Part shown: one piece after another, positions 51,515 to 60,050 of the stretch
How positions within the stretch are numbered: position 1 is the stretch's first letter
Layout: each line of letters opens with the position of its first letter
Source of the DNA: Dialister hominis
Lineage (GTDB): Bacteria; Bacillota; Negativicutes; Veillonellales; Dialisteraceae
DNA length: 64,000 nt
Direction of reading: 5' to 3'
Assembly: GCF_007164725.1 (NCBI RefSeq)
Contig: NZ_AP019697.1
Span: 1,036,001-1,100,000, forward strand
Notes under the pieces: model-generated
What the model was told of the DNA's origin: nothing
Seen by the model: only the letters and a program-made list of their open reading frames with translations
Database searches by the model: none
Made by a program: the position numbers and the translations under genes

Positions 51515-52882
51515 GGGTGTGTCAAGAGTTTTGTGTAAATCGATTCAATAAGCAACATCGTATTGCTGCATAAGCTGAGACATCCTGTCGTCCATGAGCA
51601 GCTGGTTCCGGACCATCGCCCAGTTTGCGACGTGACGACCCTTCCATTTTTTATAGAGCTCTTGGATGCGTAGGTAGAAAATCTTGAAGACTGCATCCTC
51701 TTTGGGGAAAGCGCCTTTCTTGGTCACCTTGCGGAAGCTAGAGTTGACGCTCTCGATGGCATTGGTCGTGTACATGATCTTGCGCACGGCACTGCCATAG
51801 TTATAGAGCTGCTCGACGTGTGAGAAATTGTTTTCCCTTACGCTGACCGCGCCTGGATAAGCCTGCCAGTCGGTCTTGAACTTCTCGAATTCCTGACGGG
51901 CCTGCTTGACGTTGATGGCACCATAGATGAGCTTCAGCTGCTTCGTGAATGCACTCCACTGCTTGCGTGGGATGTAGCGGATGGAATTGCGGATGAGGTG
52001 TACGATGCAGCGCTGAACCATGGCATGCGGGAATACAGCCTTGGCGCCTTCCTCCAATCCGCTCACGCCATCCATGGACAGGATGCCAAGATCCTTAACG
52101 CCGCGAGCCCGCAGCTCGTCGAAGATCTGCATCCAGGCATGCTTGCTCTCCGTCTCGTTGATCCAGAGGCCAAGGACATCCTTGCAGCCGTTGACGTCAT
52201 AGGCAAGCATGACATAGACGGCCACCTGCTGGACGCCATACTCCGTGCACAGCGATACGTAGATGCAGTCGACGAAAGCAAATGGATAGAACGACTGGAG
52301 CGGACGATTCCGCCATGCCTCGACCTCTTCCATGACGCAGCCTGTGATGGTGGAGATCTGTTCATGTGACATCTGGAAGCCGTAGATGTCTTCGATGGTT
52401 GCAGCGATGTCGCGTTGGCTCATGCCACGGGCATACATCGCCAGTACCTTGCCCTCGATGGACGAAACGTCGCGCTGGTGCTTCTTGATAATCTGCGGTT
52501 CAAACGTACTCTGGCGATCCCTAGGGACGCGGATAGGAACCTCGCCCAGAGAGGTCTTGAGCGTCTTGGATGAATAGCCGTTCCGGACATTGTCACCGTC
52601 TTCGGAGCGCTCATGCTTCTTATGGCCGAGATGATTTTCCATCTCACCTTTGAGCATGGACTCAAAAATGGGGCCAAAAATCTGCTTCAGGACGTCCTGT
52701 ACGTCTTCCGCGCTCTTGATGTCGTAGTTGTTGAGGATTTGCTGAGCAATCTGCTCGCATGGGGTAGTCGGTGGAGTTTTACACTTTGCCATTCTGTTAC
52801 CGTCCTTATCTTTGTTTACCCCAGTATGGGGCATAAAGTAGATTCATGCAATACCGATTTACACAAACTATTTTACACTCCC
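51515..52882 (-). mobile_element. IS256-family insertion sequence, intact
   Basis: The 1368-bp element has inverted ends that begin GGGTGTGTCAAG and, on the other strand, GGGAGTGTAAAA, and that share TTTGTGTAAATCG inside. It is flanked by the perfect 8-bp repeat GGCAATAC (51507-51514 and 52883-52890). The transposase frame is whole. The element is visibly more GC-rich than its surroundings, which suggests recent arrival from another genome. It lies between glnS and the FAH gene. Confidence 0.94.
51545..52792 (-). CDS. IS256-family transposase
   Basis: The 415-residue protein has the family's mutator-type layout: an N-terminal zinc/HTH part (EMENHLGHKKHERSEDGDNVRNG), VPIRVPRDRQSTFEPQII, the DDE core with VDCIYVSL (first aspartate), LSMDGVSGLEEGAKAVFPHAMVQRCIVH (second) and TTNAIESVNSSFRKVTK (glutamate). 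I start it at ATG 52792 (MAKCKTPP), ten bases after AAGGA; the frame extends to 52834. No disruption was seen, so it may be active. Confidence 0.95.
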   Translation of the reverse strand: MAKCKTPPTTPCEQIAQQILNNYDIKSAEDVQDVLKQIFGPIFESMLKGEMENHLGHKKHERSEDGDNVRNGYSSKTLKTSLGEVPIRVPRDRQSTFEPQIIKKHQRDVSSIEGKVLAMYARGMSQRDIAATIEDIYGFQMSHEQISTITGCVMEEVEAWRNRPLQSFYPFAFVDCIYVSLCTEYGVQQVAVYVMLAYDVNGCKDVLGLWINETESKHAWMQIFDELRARGVKDLGILSMDGVSGLEEGAKAVFPHAMVQRCIVHLIRNSIRYIPRKQWSAFTKQLKLIYGAINVKQARQEFEKFKTDWQAYPGAVSVRENNFSHVEQLYNYGSAVRKIMYTTNAIESVNSSFRKVTKKGAFPKEDAVFKIFYLRIQELYKKWKGRHVANWAMVRNQLLMDDRMSQLMQQYDVAY

Positions 52883-52983
52883 GGCAATACAGGAAAGATC
52901 CCTTAATTAACTCATAAACTATGATATAATACGATTAACAAAATTTATTATGGTCTAAAAGCTTCAGAAAGGTGCGTAATTTT

Positions 52984-53874
52984 ATGCAGAGACTTGTTTC
53001 ATACAATATTAACGGGCAGCGCCAGTGGGGTGTACTCACAGCAGATGGCAATTATATCTATTCAGCAGAAGACTTGGAGGAAACCTATTTCATCCCTCTC
53101 GGAGAGAGCATGGAATCTTTCATCGAATTCGGTGAAGAAGGCCTCCTGAATCTGGCAAAGGTTCTGGAAATTAACAGCAATGATAAAATGATAACCCCGA
53201 TTCCTCTTAATACAGTTCAGCTTGAAGTCCCCTTCTATCCAAAACGCAATGTATTCTGCGTTGGCAAGAATTATAAGGCGCATATCAAGGAATTTGACCA
53301 CGCTGAAGATCCACAGGCTCCTGGAAGGCCGATTTTCTTCACAAAAGCTGCCACATCAGTCATCGGCCCTGAGGAAGAGATCGATGCTCACACGGCTACA
53401 ACCCACCAGCCCGACTATGAAGGTGAACTTGGCGTCATCATTGGAAAACGCGGAACTAATATCTCTGAAGAAGATGCCTTAAAATATGTCTATGGCTATA
53501 CCATCATCAATGACGTGACGGCCAGAGATCTTCAGAAGTCCCATATGCAGTGGTTTAAAGGAAAGAGCCTGGACACGTTCTGCCCGATGGGTCCGACTGT
53601 CATGATTGGCGACTGGCCGGTACCGTTTACGATTCATACCAAAGTCAATGGAGAGCTTCGTCAGGAAGGAAATACACAGGATCTGATTTTCTCCATCCCA
53701 AGACTTATCGCTGAATTATCTGAAGGAATGACCCTCCTGCCAGGAGACGTTATCGCAACCGGCACTCCGCAGGGTGTAGGAATGGGTTTCAATCCGCCTA
53801 AATTCCTCAAAAAGGGAGACACCGTAGAAATAACAATCGACCCCATCGGAACCTTGAAAAACACTGTAAAATAA
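52984..53874 (+). CDS. Fumarylacetoacetate hydrolase family protein
   Basis: A 296-residue FAH-family enzyme; relatives hydrolyse or hydrate acylpyruvates and related diketo acids with a bound metal. Seen motifs are FCVGKNYKAHIKEF, the metal-binding DYEGELGVIIGK, GYTIINDVTARDLQ and GKSLDTFCPMGP. The specific substrate is not clear. I start it at ATG 52984, 11 bases after AAAGG; a GTG at 52972 overlaps that site. The IS256 element lies about 100 bases upstream. Confidence 0.9.
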   Translation: MQRLVSYNINGQRQWGVLTADGNYIYSAEDLEETYFIPLGESMESFIEFGEEGLLNLAKVLEINSNDKMITPIPLNTVQLEVPFYPKRNVFCVGKNYKAHIKEFDHAEDPQAPGRPIFFTKAATSVIGPEEEIDAHTATTHQPDYEGELGVIIGKRGTNISEEDALKYVYGYTIINDVTARDLQKSHMQWFKGKSLDTFCPMGPTVMIGDWPVPFTIHTKVNGELRQEGNTQDLIFSIPRLIAELSEGMTLLPGDVIATGTPQGVGMGFNPPKFLKKGDTVEITIDPIGTLKNTVK

Positions 53875-53876
53875 AG

Positions 53877-53917
53877 AAAAACTGATGCCAGAATCATTGA
53901 AATGGCATCAGTTTTTT
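53877..53917. terminator. Bidirectional terminator between FAH and MFS genes
   Basis: ACTGATGCCA (53881-53890) pairs perfectly with TGGCATCAGT (53903-53912), with A- and T-runs on both sides, so it can end both convergent transcripts. Confidence 0.85.
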
Positions 53918-53942
53918 ATTTATGTAATTTTAGACCAATCAC

Positions 53943-55136
53943 TTAATATTCGCCCTTTTTGATTCTTGAGAAGAATAACCTGAAGCCAAGCAGCAATTGT
54001 ATGACTCCGGCGGCTATATATACCTCCCGGATGCTTCCGGTCATGGAGACAAAAGACGCCAGTATCGGTCCTATCATGTTCCCAAACTGCTGCGCCGTAT
54101 TTGATAATCCAAAAACGCGTCCTCTAAATGACGAAGGTGTATATTTCACCAGTGCAGCGTTCAGGGAAGGATTAATCCCAATGACAAAACATCCCACCAG
54201 GAACTGACAAATACCGAATCCTATGATTGAACTTGGAATCGACTGTGCAATCGTAATCACCCCGGCAAAGGAGAGCGTAATGAACATGGCAGCATAGTAT
54301 CCGCGGCTTTGGCCGAACTTGCCCCAAAGGGCTGTGGTCAAAGCACCTGCCAATCCGCTGCTGCTCATAATAAATCCTGAAACAAGCTCTACATTGCCGC
54401 TGTCCCCCATTAACTTTCTGACCCATAAAGAGGTGACAGGCTGTATCATCAGGATTGTTACCTGAAGCAGGAACAAAATTGCAAGCAATTCCCTTAAATG
54501 ATCATTCTTCAATGCATATGATATGTCATCTTTTATCGATGTTTTCTCTCTGTCAGTACTTTCCTCTCCCTTTAAAGCAGGTTCATGGACAAAGAATATA
54601 ACGGCCAGCGATACGATCCATAGAAATGCTGCCGAGACAAAAAAACTTCCTCTCATACCAATGAATTCTGACAAGGCACCGCCCAAAAGAGGACCGCAAA
54701 TCCCCCCGATTACAAGAGCTGTCTGTGCAGCCCCTAAAGTTACGCCTATTTCAGATGACTGGACGCTGACAGAAATAATCGCCATTGCAGCTGCCACAAA
54801 ACCATTGGCAAATCCCTGGAAAGCTCTTGCCGCCAGAAGATGATATTCATTTTGACATAAACCGCAGAAAAGATAAGAAAATCCGAGCAGGATGCCTGCA
54901 CGAACCGCCATTTTCTTCTTGCCGCTTGTATCTGCTAATTTTCCCCAGATTGGACCCATGAGAGCTGCGACAAAAAAGCATGATGAAAATACCAGCCCTG
55001 TCCAAAGAGTCAGCTGCTCTTCCGGGACTCCCAGCTCGGAAAGGTATAGAGGAAGAAAAGGTATCACCATGGTATATCCTGCTGATACCAGAAACATACT
55101 AATAATTAATACAATTACGTTCCGTTTGAATTTCAC
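53943..55136 (-). CDS. MFS transporter, drug efflux type (DHA1)
   Basis: A 397-residue inner-membrane transporter with about 12 membrane segments. The N-terminal GYTMVIPFLPLYLSELG and the motif A loop GKLADTSGKKKMAVRAG are typical of DHA1 drug:proton antiporters like MdtG; FQGFANGFVAAAMAIIS and GPLLGG (motif C) follow. Substrate is unknown. I start it at GTG 55136, ten bases after GGAG; the TTG at 55145 lies too close to the site. Confidence 0.88.
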   Translation of the reverse strand: MKFKRNVIVLIISMFLVSAGYTMVIPFLPLYLSELGVPEEQLTLWTGLVFSSCFFVAALMGPIWGKLADTSGKKKMAVRAGILLGFSYLFCGLCQNEYHLLAARAFQGFANGFVAAAMAIISVSVQSSEIGVTLGAAQTALVIGGICGPLLGGALSEFIGMRGSFFVSAAFLWIVSLAVIFFVHEPALKGEESTDREKTSIKDDISYALKNDHLRELLAILFLLQVTILMIQPVTSLWVRKLMGDSGNVELVSGFIMSSSGLAGALTTALWGKFGQSRGYYAAMFITLSFAGVITIAQSIPSSIIGFGICQFLVGCFVIGINPSLNAALVKYTPSSFRGRVFGLSNTAQQFGNMIGPILASFVSMTGSIREVYIAAGVIQLLLGFRLFFSRIKKGEY

Positions 55137-55164
55137 TCTTTCCAAACTCCTCTAGAATTAAATT

Positions 55165-55902
55165 TTATTTTCTGGTGGACACCTCATCCATCCACGAAAT
55201 TGCGTCATCCATCATATTGGTCGTCACGAAGTGGCCTAATAATGGATATGTAATTCTTTTTGATGTATGGTTTACCTGCATTAGATTCTCATAGAAATGC
55301 GCCTGCGCTCTTGGATCTATTGAGATATCGCTTTCTCCATTTGTCATTAAAATCGGAATGTCAGCCAGATGTTCCAGATTATTCACCGGCGATCTGGCAT
55401 CAACCACATCTTCCAATACCCAGTTCCTGCCTACATTGACCCCGAATCTTGCCTGGATAAACAGATGAGTAAGCCCCCAGTCACCCGAACCATTGAAGGA
55501 AACGACTCCTCTTACCTTATCAGGATATTTACAGGCAATACCTAAAACAGTCATGCCTCCCATTGAATGTCCCATGATAAACGGAGCCATCTTCTCTTTG
55601 GCCGTAATAAATTCATAAAGGGAATTGTACTCTTCTATGTTATTGAAAATAGTATTCCAAAATACGGGATAGTCTTCTACAACATAATAATCTTCCAATG
55701 GATCCCTTTCGCCATGATGAAGAGCTTCCGGCAGGTACACCGTATATCCATTGACCGCCAGCAAAGCTGCGCGGGACATCTGTGCCAGAGCATTGCTGCT
55801 CCAGCCATGATAAAAGATAACGGGTCCTTTTCCTTCTCTTATAGGATGCACTACATACACGGGAATTTCCCCAATATATATCTTCTCAGACTTTAGCTGC
55901 AT
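55165..55902 (-). CDS. Alpha/beta hydrolase (prolyl oligopeptidase/YitV-like)
   Basis: The 245-residue protein shows the oxyanion region FYHGWSSNALAQ, the nucleophile elbow GHSMGGMTVLG with the catalytic serine near residue 116, the acid in MTNGESDISIDPRAQ and the histidine in PLLGHFVTTNMM. It has no signal peptide, so it is probably a cytosolic esterase. It overlaps the end of the acyltransferase gene by 17 bases. The start is ATG 55902, seven bases after AAGGA. Confidence 0.87.
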   Translation of the reverse strand: MQLKSEKIYIGEIPVYVVHPIREGKGPVIFYHGWSSNALAQMSRAALLAVNGYTVYLPEALHHGERDPLEDYYVVEDYPVFWNTIFNNIEEYNSLYEFITAKEKMAPFIMGHSMGGMTVLGIACKYPDKVRGVVSFNGSGDWGLTHLFIQARFGVNVGRNWVLEDVVDARSPVNNLEHLADIPILMTNGESDISIDPRAQAHFYENLMQVNHTSKRITYPLLGHFVTTNMMDDAISWMDEVSTRK

Positions 55903-56806
55903 GATCATTTCCTTTTTTCAACTCTGGATAAAAACGATCTGTCCATTTCCAGCGATTATGGAGCCAGAACCATTCTTCCGGATACTTCCGTATCCATTCT
56001 TCCAGCCTTATATTGATCTTATCCGTCACATTCTGTATAGCTTCCTTCTTATCAAGTCCTGCGTCAGCCTCTATAGGATCCCCTATCACGATGGTATAGT
56101 GGAACGGTCCGTCCTTGTGAATAAGTGCAGTCATGACAGGAAGTTTGCAAAGAAGAGAGAAATGAGCGGGGCCGGTTGGCGTCAGCGTCTTCTGCCCCAT
56201 AAAATCGGATAATATCCCTGTATCACCAGGATCCTGATCACATAAGAGGCCAATAAAGTAGCCCTGTTTCAGACGGCGGAGCATATCACGGACACCAGTC
56301 TTATACTCAACCGTCTGTCCCGGCATAGACCTGTACTCGCATAAGAACTGGTCGAAGCCCTTATTTTTTTGTTTCATTGCTACTGAAAGGAGCGGGTATC
56401 CGTAAAGGGCAAGTGCGGCCCCTTCAAGTTCCCAGTTTCCGCAGTGAGTAGCGGCCAGGATACAGCCTTTTTTGCTTTCTTTAATAGCATCAAGCTTTTC
56501 TTTCCCTTCAATCGTTACGTATTTCTTTATATTATCCTGATTGAGGAGCGGAAAGCGAAACATGGATACTCCAATATCGCCAAAACGTACGGCAGCCGCT
56601 TTGCTGATCCGGGACGCCTCTTTTTCATTATCTGTTATCCCGCATCGAATAATATTATTAATGGCCAGCTTCTTGCGCTTGGGAGGTACAAGCATCCAGA
56701 AGAAAGCTCCCAGATAATTCCCCATGCGCTGTGCATTTTTTTCAGAAAGGCTGCAGGATACGCGCCCAAGAAGCTTCATGAAATTATATGTCAGACTCAT
56801 AATCAT
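55886..56806 (-). CDS. LpxL/HtrB-like lipid A acyltransferase
   Basis: These inner-membrane enzymes add a secondary acyl chain to lipid A (or related acceptors). The HX4D/E catalytic motif is in LAATHCGNWELEGAALALYG, and the later GLLCDQDPGDTGILSDFMGQKTLTP and PVMTALIHKDGPFHYTIVIGDPIE segments are typical of the LABLAT family. The frame extends to 56878, but that region holds a terminator hairpin, so I start at ATG 56806 (an ATG at 56800 is equally possible). It follows lpxD, which fits lipid A synthesis. Confidence 0.88.
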   Translation of the reverse strand: MIMSLTYNFMKLLGRVSCSLSEKNAQRMGNYLGAFFWMLVPPKRKKLAINNIIRCGITDNEKEASRISKAAAVRFGDIGVSMFRFPLLNQDNIKKYVTIEGKEKLDAIKESKKGCILAATHCGNWELEGAALALYGYPLLSVAMKQKNKGFDQFLCEYRSMPGQTVEYKTGVRDMLRRLKQGYFIGLLCDQDPGDTGILSDFMGQKTLTPTGPAHFSLLCKLPVMTALIHKDGPFHYTIVIGDPIEADAGLDKKEAIQNVTDKINIRLEEWIRKYPEEWFWLHNRWKWTDRFYPELKKGNDHAAKV

Positions 56807-56824
56807 ACACCCGCAAAAAATGGT

Positions 56825-56876
56825 AAAAATACAGGACTCTATATTTCCAATCCATAGAAATACGAGCCCTGTATCC
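56825..56876 (-). terminator. Terminator-like hairpin after lpxD
   Basis: ATACAGG, ACTC and TATATTTC pair in order with GAAATA, GAG and CCTGTAT, giving an imperfect long stem. The minus strand continues into T-runs. It separates lpxD from the acyltransferase gene. Confidence 0.55.
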
Positions 56877-56897
56877 ACTGCAAAATATACTTAAATA

Positions 56898-57923
56898 CTA
56901 CTTTTTATCTTTCTGGGCTTCCAGCTGCTTTTCCAATTTTTTTACTTTTTTCATCAGTTCCGGCAGATGAGAAACCATGACTTCAACCCTGCCCCATTGA
57001 GCATGCGTTCTTGCAGGATAGCCCATATAAACGCCTGGTTCAGTAATATTTCCGATAACACCAGTCTTGCCGCCTAAAACGACATTATCTGTAATTTTTA
57101 CATGACCATTGATTCCAGTCTGTCCTGCCAGGATGCAGTGATTTCCAATCGTGGTGCTTCCTGCAATTCCCGTCTGCGCAATGATAAAGCAGTCATTGCC
57201 GATTTGAACATTATGACCTACATGTACCAGATTGTCGATTTTAGTGCCGCTTCCGACAACAGTATCATTCATGGCACCATTATCGACAGCAGAACCTGCA
57301 CCAATCTCGCAGTTATCACCAATCACAGCCCTGCCCAACTGGCGGATATGGGTATGATGTCCCCGTTCATCGGTTGAAAAGCCGAATCCCTGTCCTCCGA
57401 CAACAGCATGCGCACGAAGTACGACATTATTTCCTAATATACTGTTTTCATGAACGACCGATCCCGGATTCAGTTCACAGCCATTTCCGATAACTGCATT
57501 TTTGCCGATATATGTATATGGATAAATCACCGTGTTGTCACCAATGACAGCGCCATCTTCAATGATACAGTACGCCATGATGCATACATTGCTGCCAATC
57601 TGAGCTTTCGGGCTAACAATAGCTGTCGCATGGATGCCCGGTTCAAAATGAGATTCCGGATGGAATAAATCAATCAACTGGCCGAACGAACGGCGGCAGT
57701 CCGGGACGACAATAAAATTTTTTGTGAAATGCTCCGGCAGTTCATCGACTAAAATAACGCCTGCATGCATCTCTTCAATATGCTCAGCATAAATTCCACG
57801 TGCAAAGGTAATGTGAGACGGTCCTGCACTTTCAGCGCTGCACACATCATCAATCACAAGAGAAGGATCCCCATGCAGAACTCCGCCTACGATCTCGGCC
57901 AATTCACCAGCTGTCTTTTTCAT
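56898..57923 (-). CDS. lpxD: UDP-3-O-acylglucosamine N-acyltransferase
   Basis: LpxD adds the second 3-hydroxyacyl chain to UDP-glucosamine in lipid A synthesis. The 341-residue length equals the classic enzyme. An N-terminal uridine-binding domain ([15 protein letters not shown]) is followed by many hexapeptide repeats ([20 protein letters not shown] and similar) with the catalytic histidine in [11 protein letters not shown], and a C-terminal helix. I start it at ATG 57923, about six bases after GAGG; the frame extends to 57965 into the neighbour. Confidence 0.95.
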   Translation of the reverse strand: MKKTAGELAEIVGGVLHGDPSLVIDDVCSAESAGPSHITFARGIYAEHIEEMHAGVILVDELPEHFTKNFIVVPDCRRSFGQLIDLFHPESHFEPGIHATAIVSPKAQIGSNVCIMAYCIIEDGAVIGDNTVIYPYTYIGKNAVIGNGCELNPGSVVHENSILGNNVVLRAHAVVGGQGFGFSTDERGHHTHIRQLGRAVIGDNCEIGAGSAVDNGAMNDTVVGSGTKIDNLVHVGHNVQIGNDCFIIAQTGIAGSTTIGNHCILAGQTGINGHVKITDNVVLGGKTGVIGNITEPGVYMGYPARTHAQWGRVEVMVSHLPELMKKVKKLEKQLEAQKDKK

Positions 57924-57930
57924 AGTCGCC

Positions 57931-58383
57931 TCACTTCGATGCAGATCCTGCTTTACTGGATCCATCCATCCTCTTTAAAACTTCATCAGTTATATCTACC
58001 GCACCAACAGGCACCGCTCTTTGATACATGACAATTCCGATGTTCTTTTCTTTAGCAATTGCACCACACTGCGCCTGAATGAGTGATTCCAGTTCCTTCT
58101 GCTTGCTCTGAACAAAAATCATGCGTTCCTGCTGGGCAGCTTGAACTTTCTTCTGCATTTCTTCATCAGAAAGCCCGGACTGCGCTTCCTGATTCAATCT
58201 GTTCTGGATTTCTGTATCTTTATCAGTAATCTGTTTCTGAATGTCTTTTACTTTTGGAGATTCATTCTCTATTTTCTGGTAATCGACAACTGCAACTTTA
58301 CTCGAATTACCACAACCGGAAAATACAGCTGCACACGCAATCAAACCAACGCATGCCAGCTTTTTCCATGTAGAACCTATCAT
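57931..58383 (-). CDS. OmpH/Skp-family lipoprotein (short)
   Basis: A 150-residue OmpH-family protein. The signal peptide ends in a lipobox (VFSGC), so it should be lipid-anchored, unlike soluble E. coli Skp. The body is a long helical hairpin ([20 protein letters not shown] through [19 protein letters not shown]) with the usual beta cap VAVVDYQKI. Skp-type proteins hold unfolded outer-membrane proteins on the way to BamA. It lies eight bases before lpxD. Confidence 0.85.
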   Translation of the reverse strand: MIGSTWKKLACVGLIACAAVFSGCGNSSKVAVVDYQKIENESPKVKDIQKQITDKDTEIQNRLNQEAQSGLSDEEMQKKVQAAQQERMIFVQSKQKELESLIQAQCGAIAKEKNIGIVMYQRAVPVGAVDITDEVLKRMDGSSKAGSASK

Positions 58384-58394
58384 TCTGACTCCTC

Positions 58395-59345
58395 CTAGCC
58401 ATTTTCATTTATGATTTTGCCTAAGATATCACTTGTTACATCTACAGCACTGACATTAGCCTTGTACTTAGAGAAGATCATTGTCAGGTTTTTCTCTGAT
58501 GCAACCCGCCCGGCATCCTTCTGGATATCTGCCATAATCTCAGCCTTCACAGCAGCCATCTGCTTCTGCTTGGCATCGATTCTTGCATTCCATCCATTAT
58601 TCCATTCTTCATTATTCGGCAAATTGGCAATCGCGGAATCCGATACACCATTGCTGTACTTCTCAGCCAGCTCTTTCTTTATTTCTGCTGCTGTGGACGC
58701 CGCATAAGATTCCAGCTGGCTTTCAGCAGCTTTTTTAGCATCCTGCATACGCTTTACCTCTTCAGGCGTCCACCCTGTCATATCATTCTTTTCGCGCTGA
58801 ATTCTGGCATCGATCAATTCTTCGAGGCGTGCTTTTACTTTATCCTTTTCAGAACCTGAAACACCCAGAACGGTAAGCTTCATTTGCAAATTTGCCATCT
58901 CAGCCCGTTCTTCCGGAGTGAGCCCTTCAAACGAGGTTTCTCCTGATTTATTGTGAGCAGCACTGATTTCTGAATAAAGACCAGCAAGCCCTTTGTTCAG
59001 CTCATCTTCTTTCATCTTGACTTTCGTCTTGAGCTCATTCTCAGCCGCCAGCTGCACACTTTGATCCTGCATAGCCTGCTTAATTTTGGCTTGCTGCGCA
59101 GAGATTGCAATCAGACGTTTTCTTTCATTCTGATATTGATCCAGAAGATGATTGTATTCTGTTTCCAATTTGAAATATTCACTGTATTTAGGATGCGCTT
59201 TAACAAGTGTCTCTAAATCGGCCACTCCATACACTGGAGCCGGCGGCGGAGCCTCTTCCTTTTTTAAACTACACCCAGCCATAATCAGCGAAACCATGAC
59301 TATTATTATGGCAGCAGCAGAACCCAAACAGTTTCTATTCTTCAT
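58395..59345 (-). CDS. OmpH-like coiled-coil lipoprotein (long)
   Basis: A 316-residue lipoprotein with lipobox LIMAGC near residue 24, then APPPAPVYGVADLETLVKAHPKY and a long helical region with heptad patterns across about 60-270. The ends (VYGVADL and LTMIFSKYKANVSAVDVTSDILG) match the OmpH fold, with a much longer helical arm. It could reach deeper into the periplasm than normal Skp. It stands between two shorter OmpH-type genes. Confidence 0.8.
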   Translation of the reverse strand: MKNRNCLGSAAAIIIVMVSLIMAGCSLKKEEAPPPAPVYGVADLETLVKAHPKYSEYFKLETEYNHLLDQYQNERKRLIAISAQQAKIKQAMQDQSVQLAAENELKTKVKMKEDELNKGLAGLYSEISAAHNKSGETSFEGLTPEERAEMANLQMKLTVLGVSGSEKDKVKARLEELIDARIQREKNDMTGWTPEEVKRMQDAKKAAESQLESYAASTAAEIKKELAEKYSNGVSDSAIANLPNNEEWNNGWNARIDAKQKQMAAVKAEIMADIQKDAGRVASEKNLTMIFSKYKANVSAVDVTSDILGKIINENG

Positions 59346-59359
59346 TTTATGTATTCCAG

Positions 59360-59875
59360 TTATTTACTAGCGGAAGCGGCAGATGACTGGGCAGCCGTAA
59401 CTGACTGATTCAATGCATCTGTTACTTCCTTAGTGATATCAGTACCGCCGTAAAGGACTGCGGATTTATCAACGACCAGGGATAATCCCTTTTGGGAAGC
59501 CACAGACTTGACTGCGCTTGTAACCTGGTCTTCCATATCCTTTTCGATGGATGTTCTCTTCTGATTGAACTGCTGCTGCATGTCATTAAAAAGTTTTTCC
59601 TTTTCAGCATCGCTCATGCCTGCAGATTTCGCATCAAAGTCCTTCTGCATTTCATCAGCTGTGGATTTGAGTTTCTGCTGATAGTCCATTGCCAAAGTAC
59701 CATTGCTGGAAATGACTTCCCTCTGATCAACGACACCGATATCAGAGGTAGGAGCTGCATTTGCAGTATCCCCCATGGATACGACTGCCATGGCAGCAAC
59801 CGAAGCAATAAACACTCCCGCTAAAGCAAATGAAAAAATCTTTACATTTTTCTTATTACCAAGAGTTGTCATCAT
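59360..59875 (-). CDS. OmpH/Skp-family periplasmic chaperone
   Basis: The 171-residue protein has an N-terminal hydrophobic signal (FSFALAGVFIASVAAMAVVSM) with a likely cleavage after ANA, then IGVVDQREVISSNGTLAMDY and a charged helical hairpin, ending in KGLSLVVDKSAVLYGGTDITKEV, the classical OmpH ends. It lacks a lipobox cysteine, so it should be soluble or anchored by the uncleaved helix. Start is uncertain: the double ATG at 59875/59872 follows AAGGAG by 12 bases, and an ATG at 59896 lies upstream. Confidence 0.87.
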   Translation of the reverse strand: MMTTLGNKKNVKIFSFALAGVFIASVAAMAVVSMGDTANAAPTSDIGVVDQREVISSNGTLAMDYQQKLKSTADEMQKDFDAKSAGMSDAEKEKLFNDMQQQFNQKRTSIEKDMEDQVTSAVKSVASQKGLSLVVDKSAVLYGGTDITKEVTDALNQSVTAAQSSAASASK

Positions 59876-59901
59876 AATAAAATTACTCTCCTTCATTGAT
59901 C

Positions 59902-59989
59902 ATGGAATCACAGTCCCCTACGGCCTATGATTCCATAATTATATTTTCGACTAAAACCGTATCATGCCAGAACCATTTCCCGGCATGAT
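59902..59989 (-). promoter_or_regulatory. Two inverted repeats between bamA and ompH
   Basis: One repeat pairs ATGGAATCA (59902-59910) with TGATTCCAT (59928-59936); the other pairs ATCATGCC (59961-59968) with GGCATGAT (59982-59989). Neither is followed by a strong T-run on the minus strand. They may act as attenuators or mRNA-stability elements in the bamA-ompH transcript. Confidence 0.45.
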
Positions 59990-60050
59990 GCATTTATAAA
60001 ATCAGTATTCAAACAGGACTTAAGCCGCTGAATAACAGCTCCCCTTTTCC

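Noticed and set aside
52020-52677. Several long open frames opposite and within the IS256 transposase
   Set aside because: The high GC of this element opens alternative frames; only the DDE transposase frame has family motifs.
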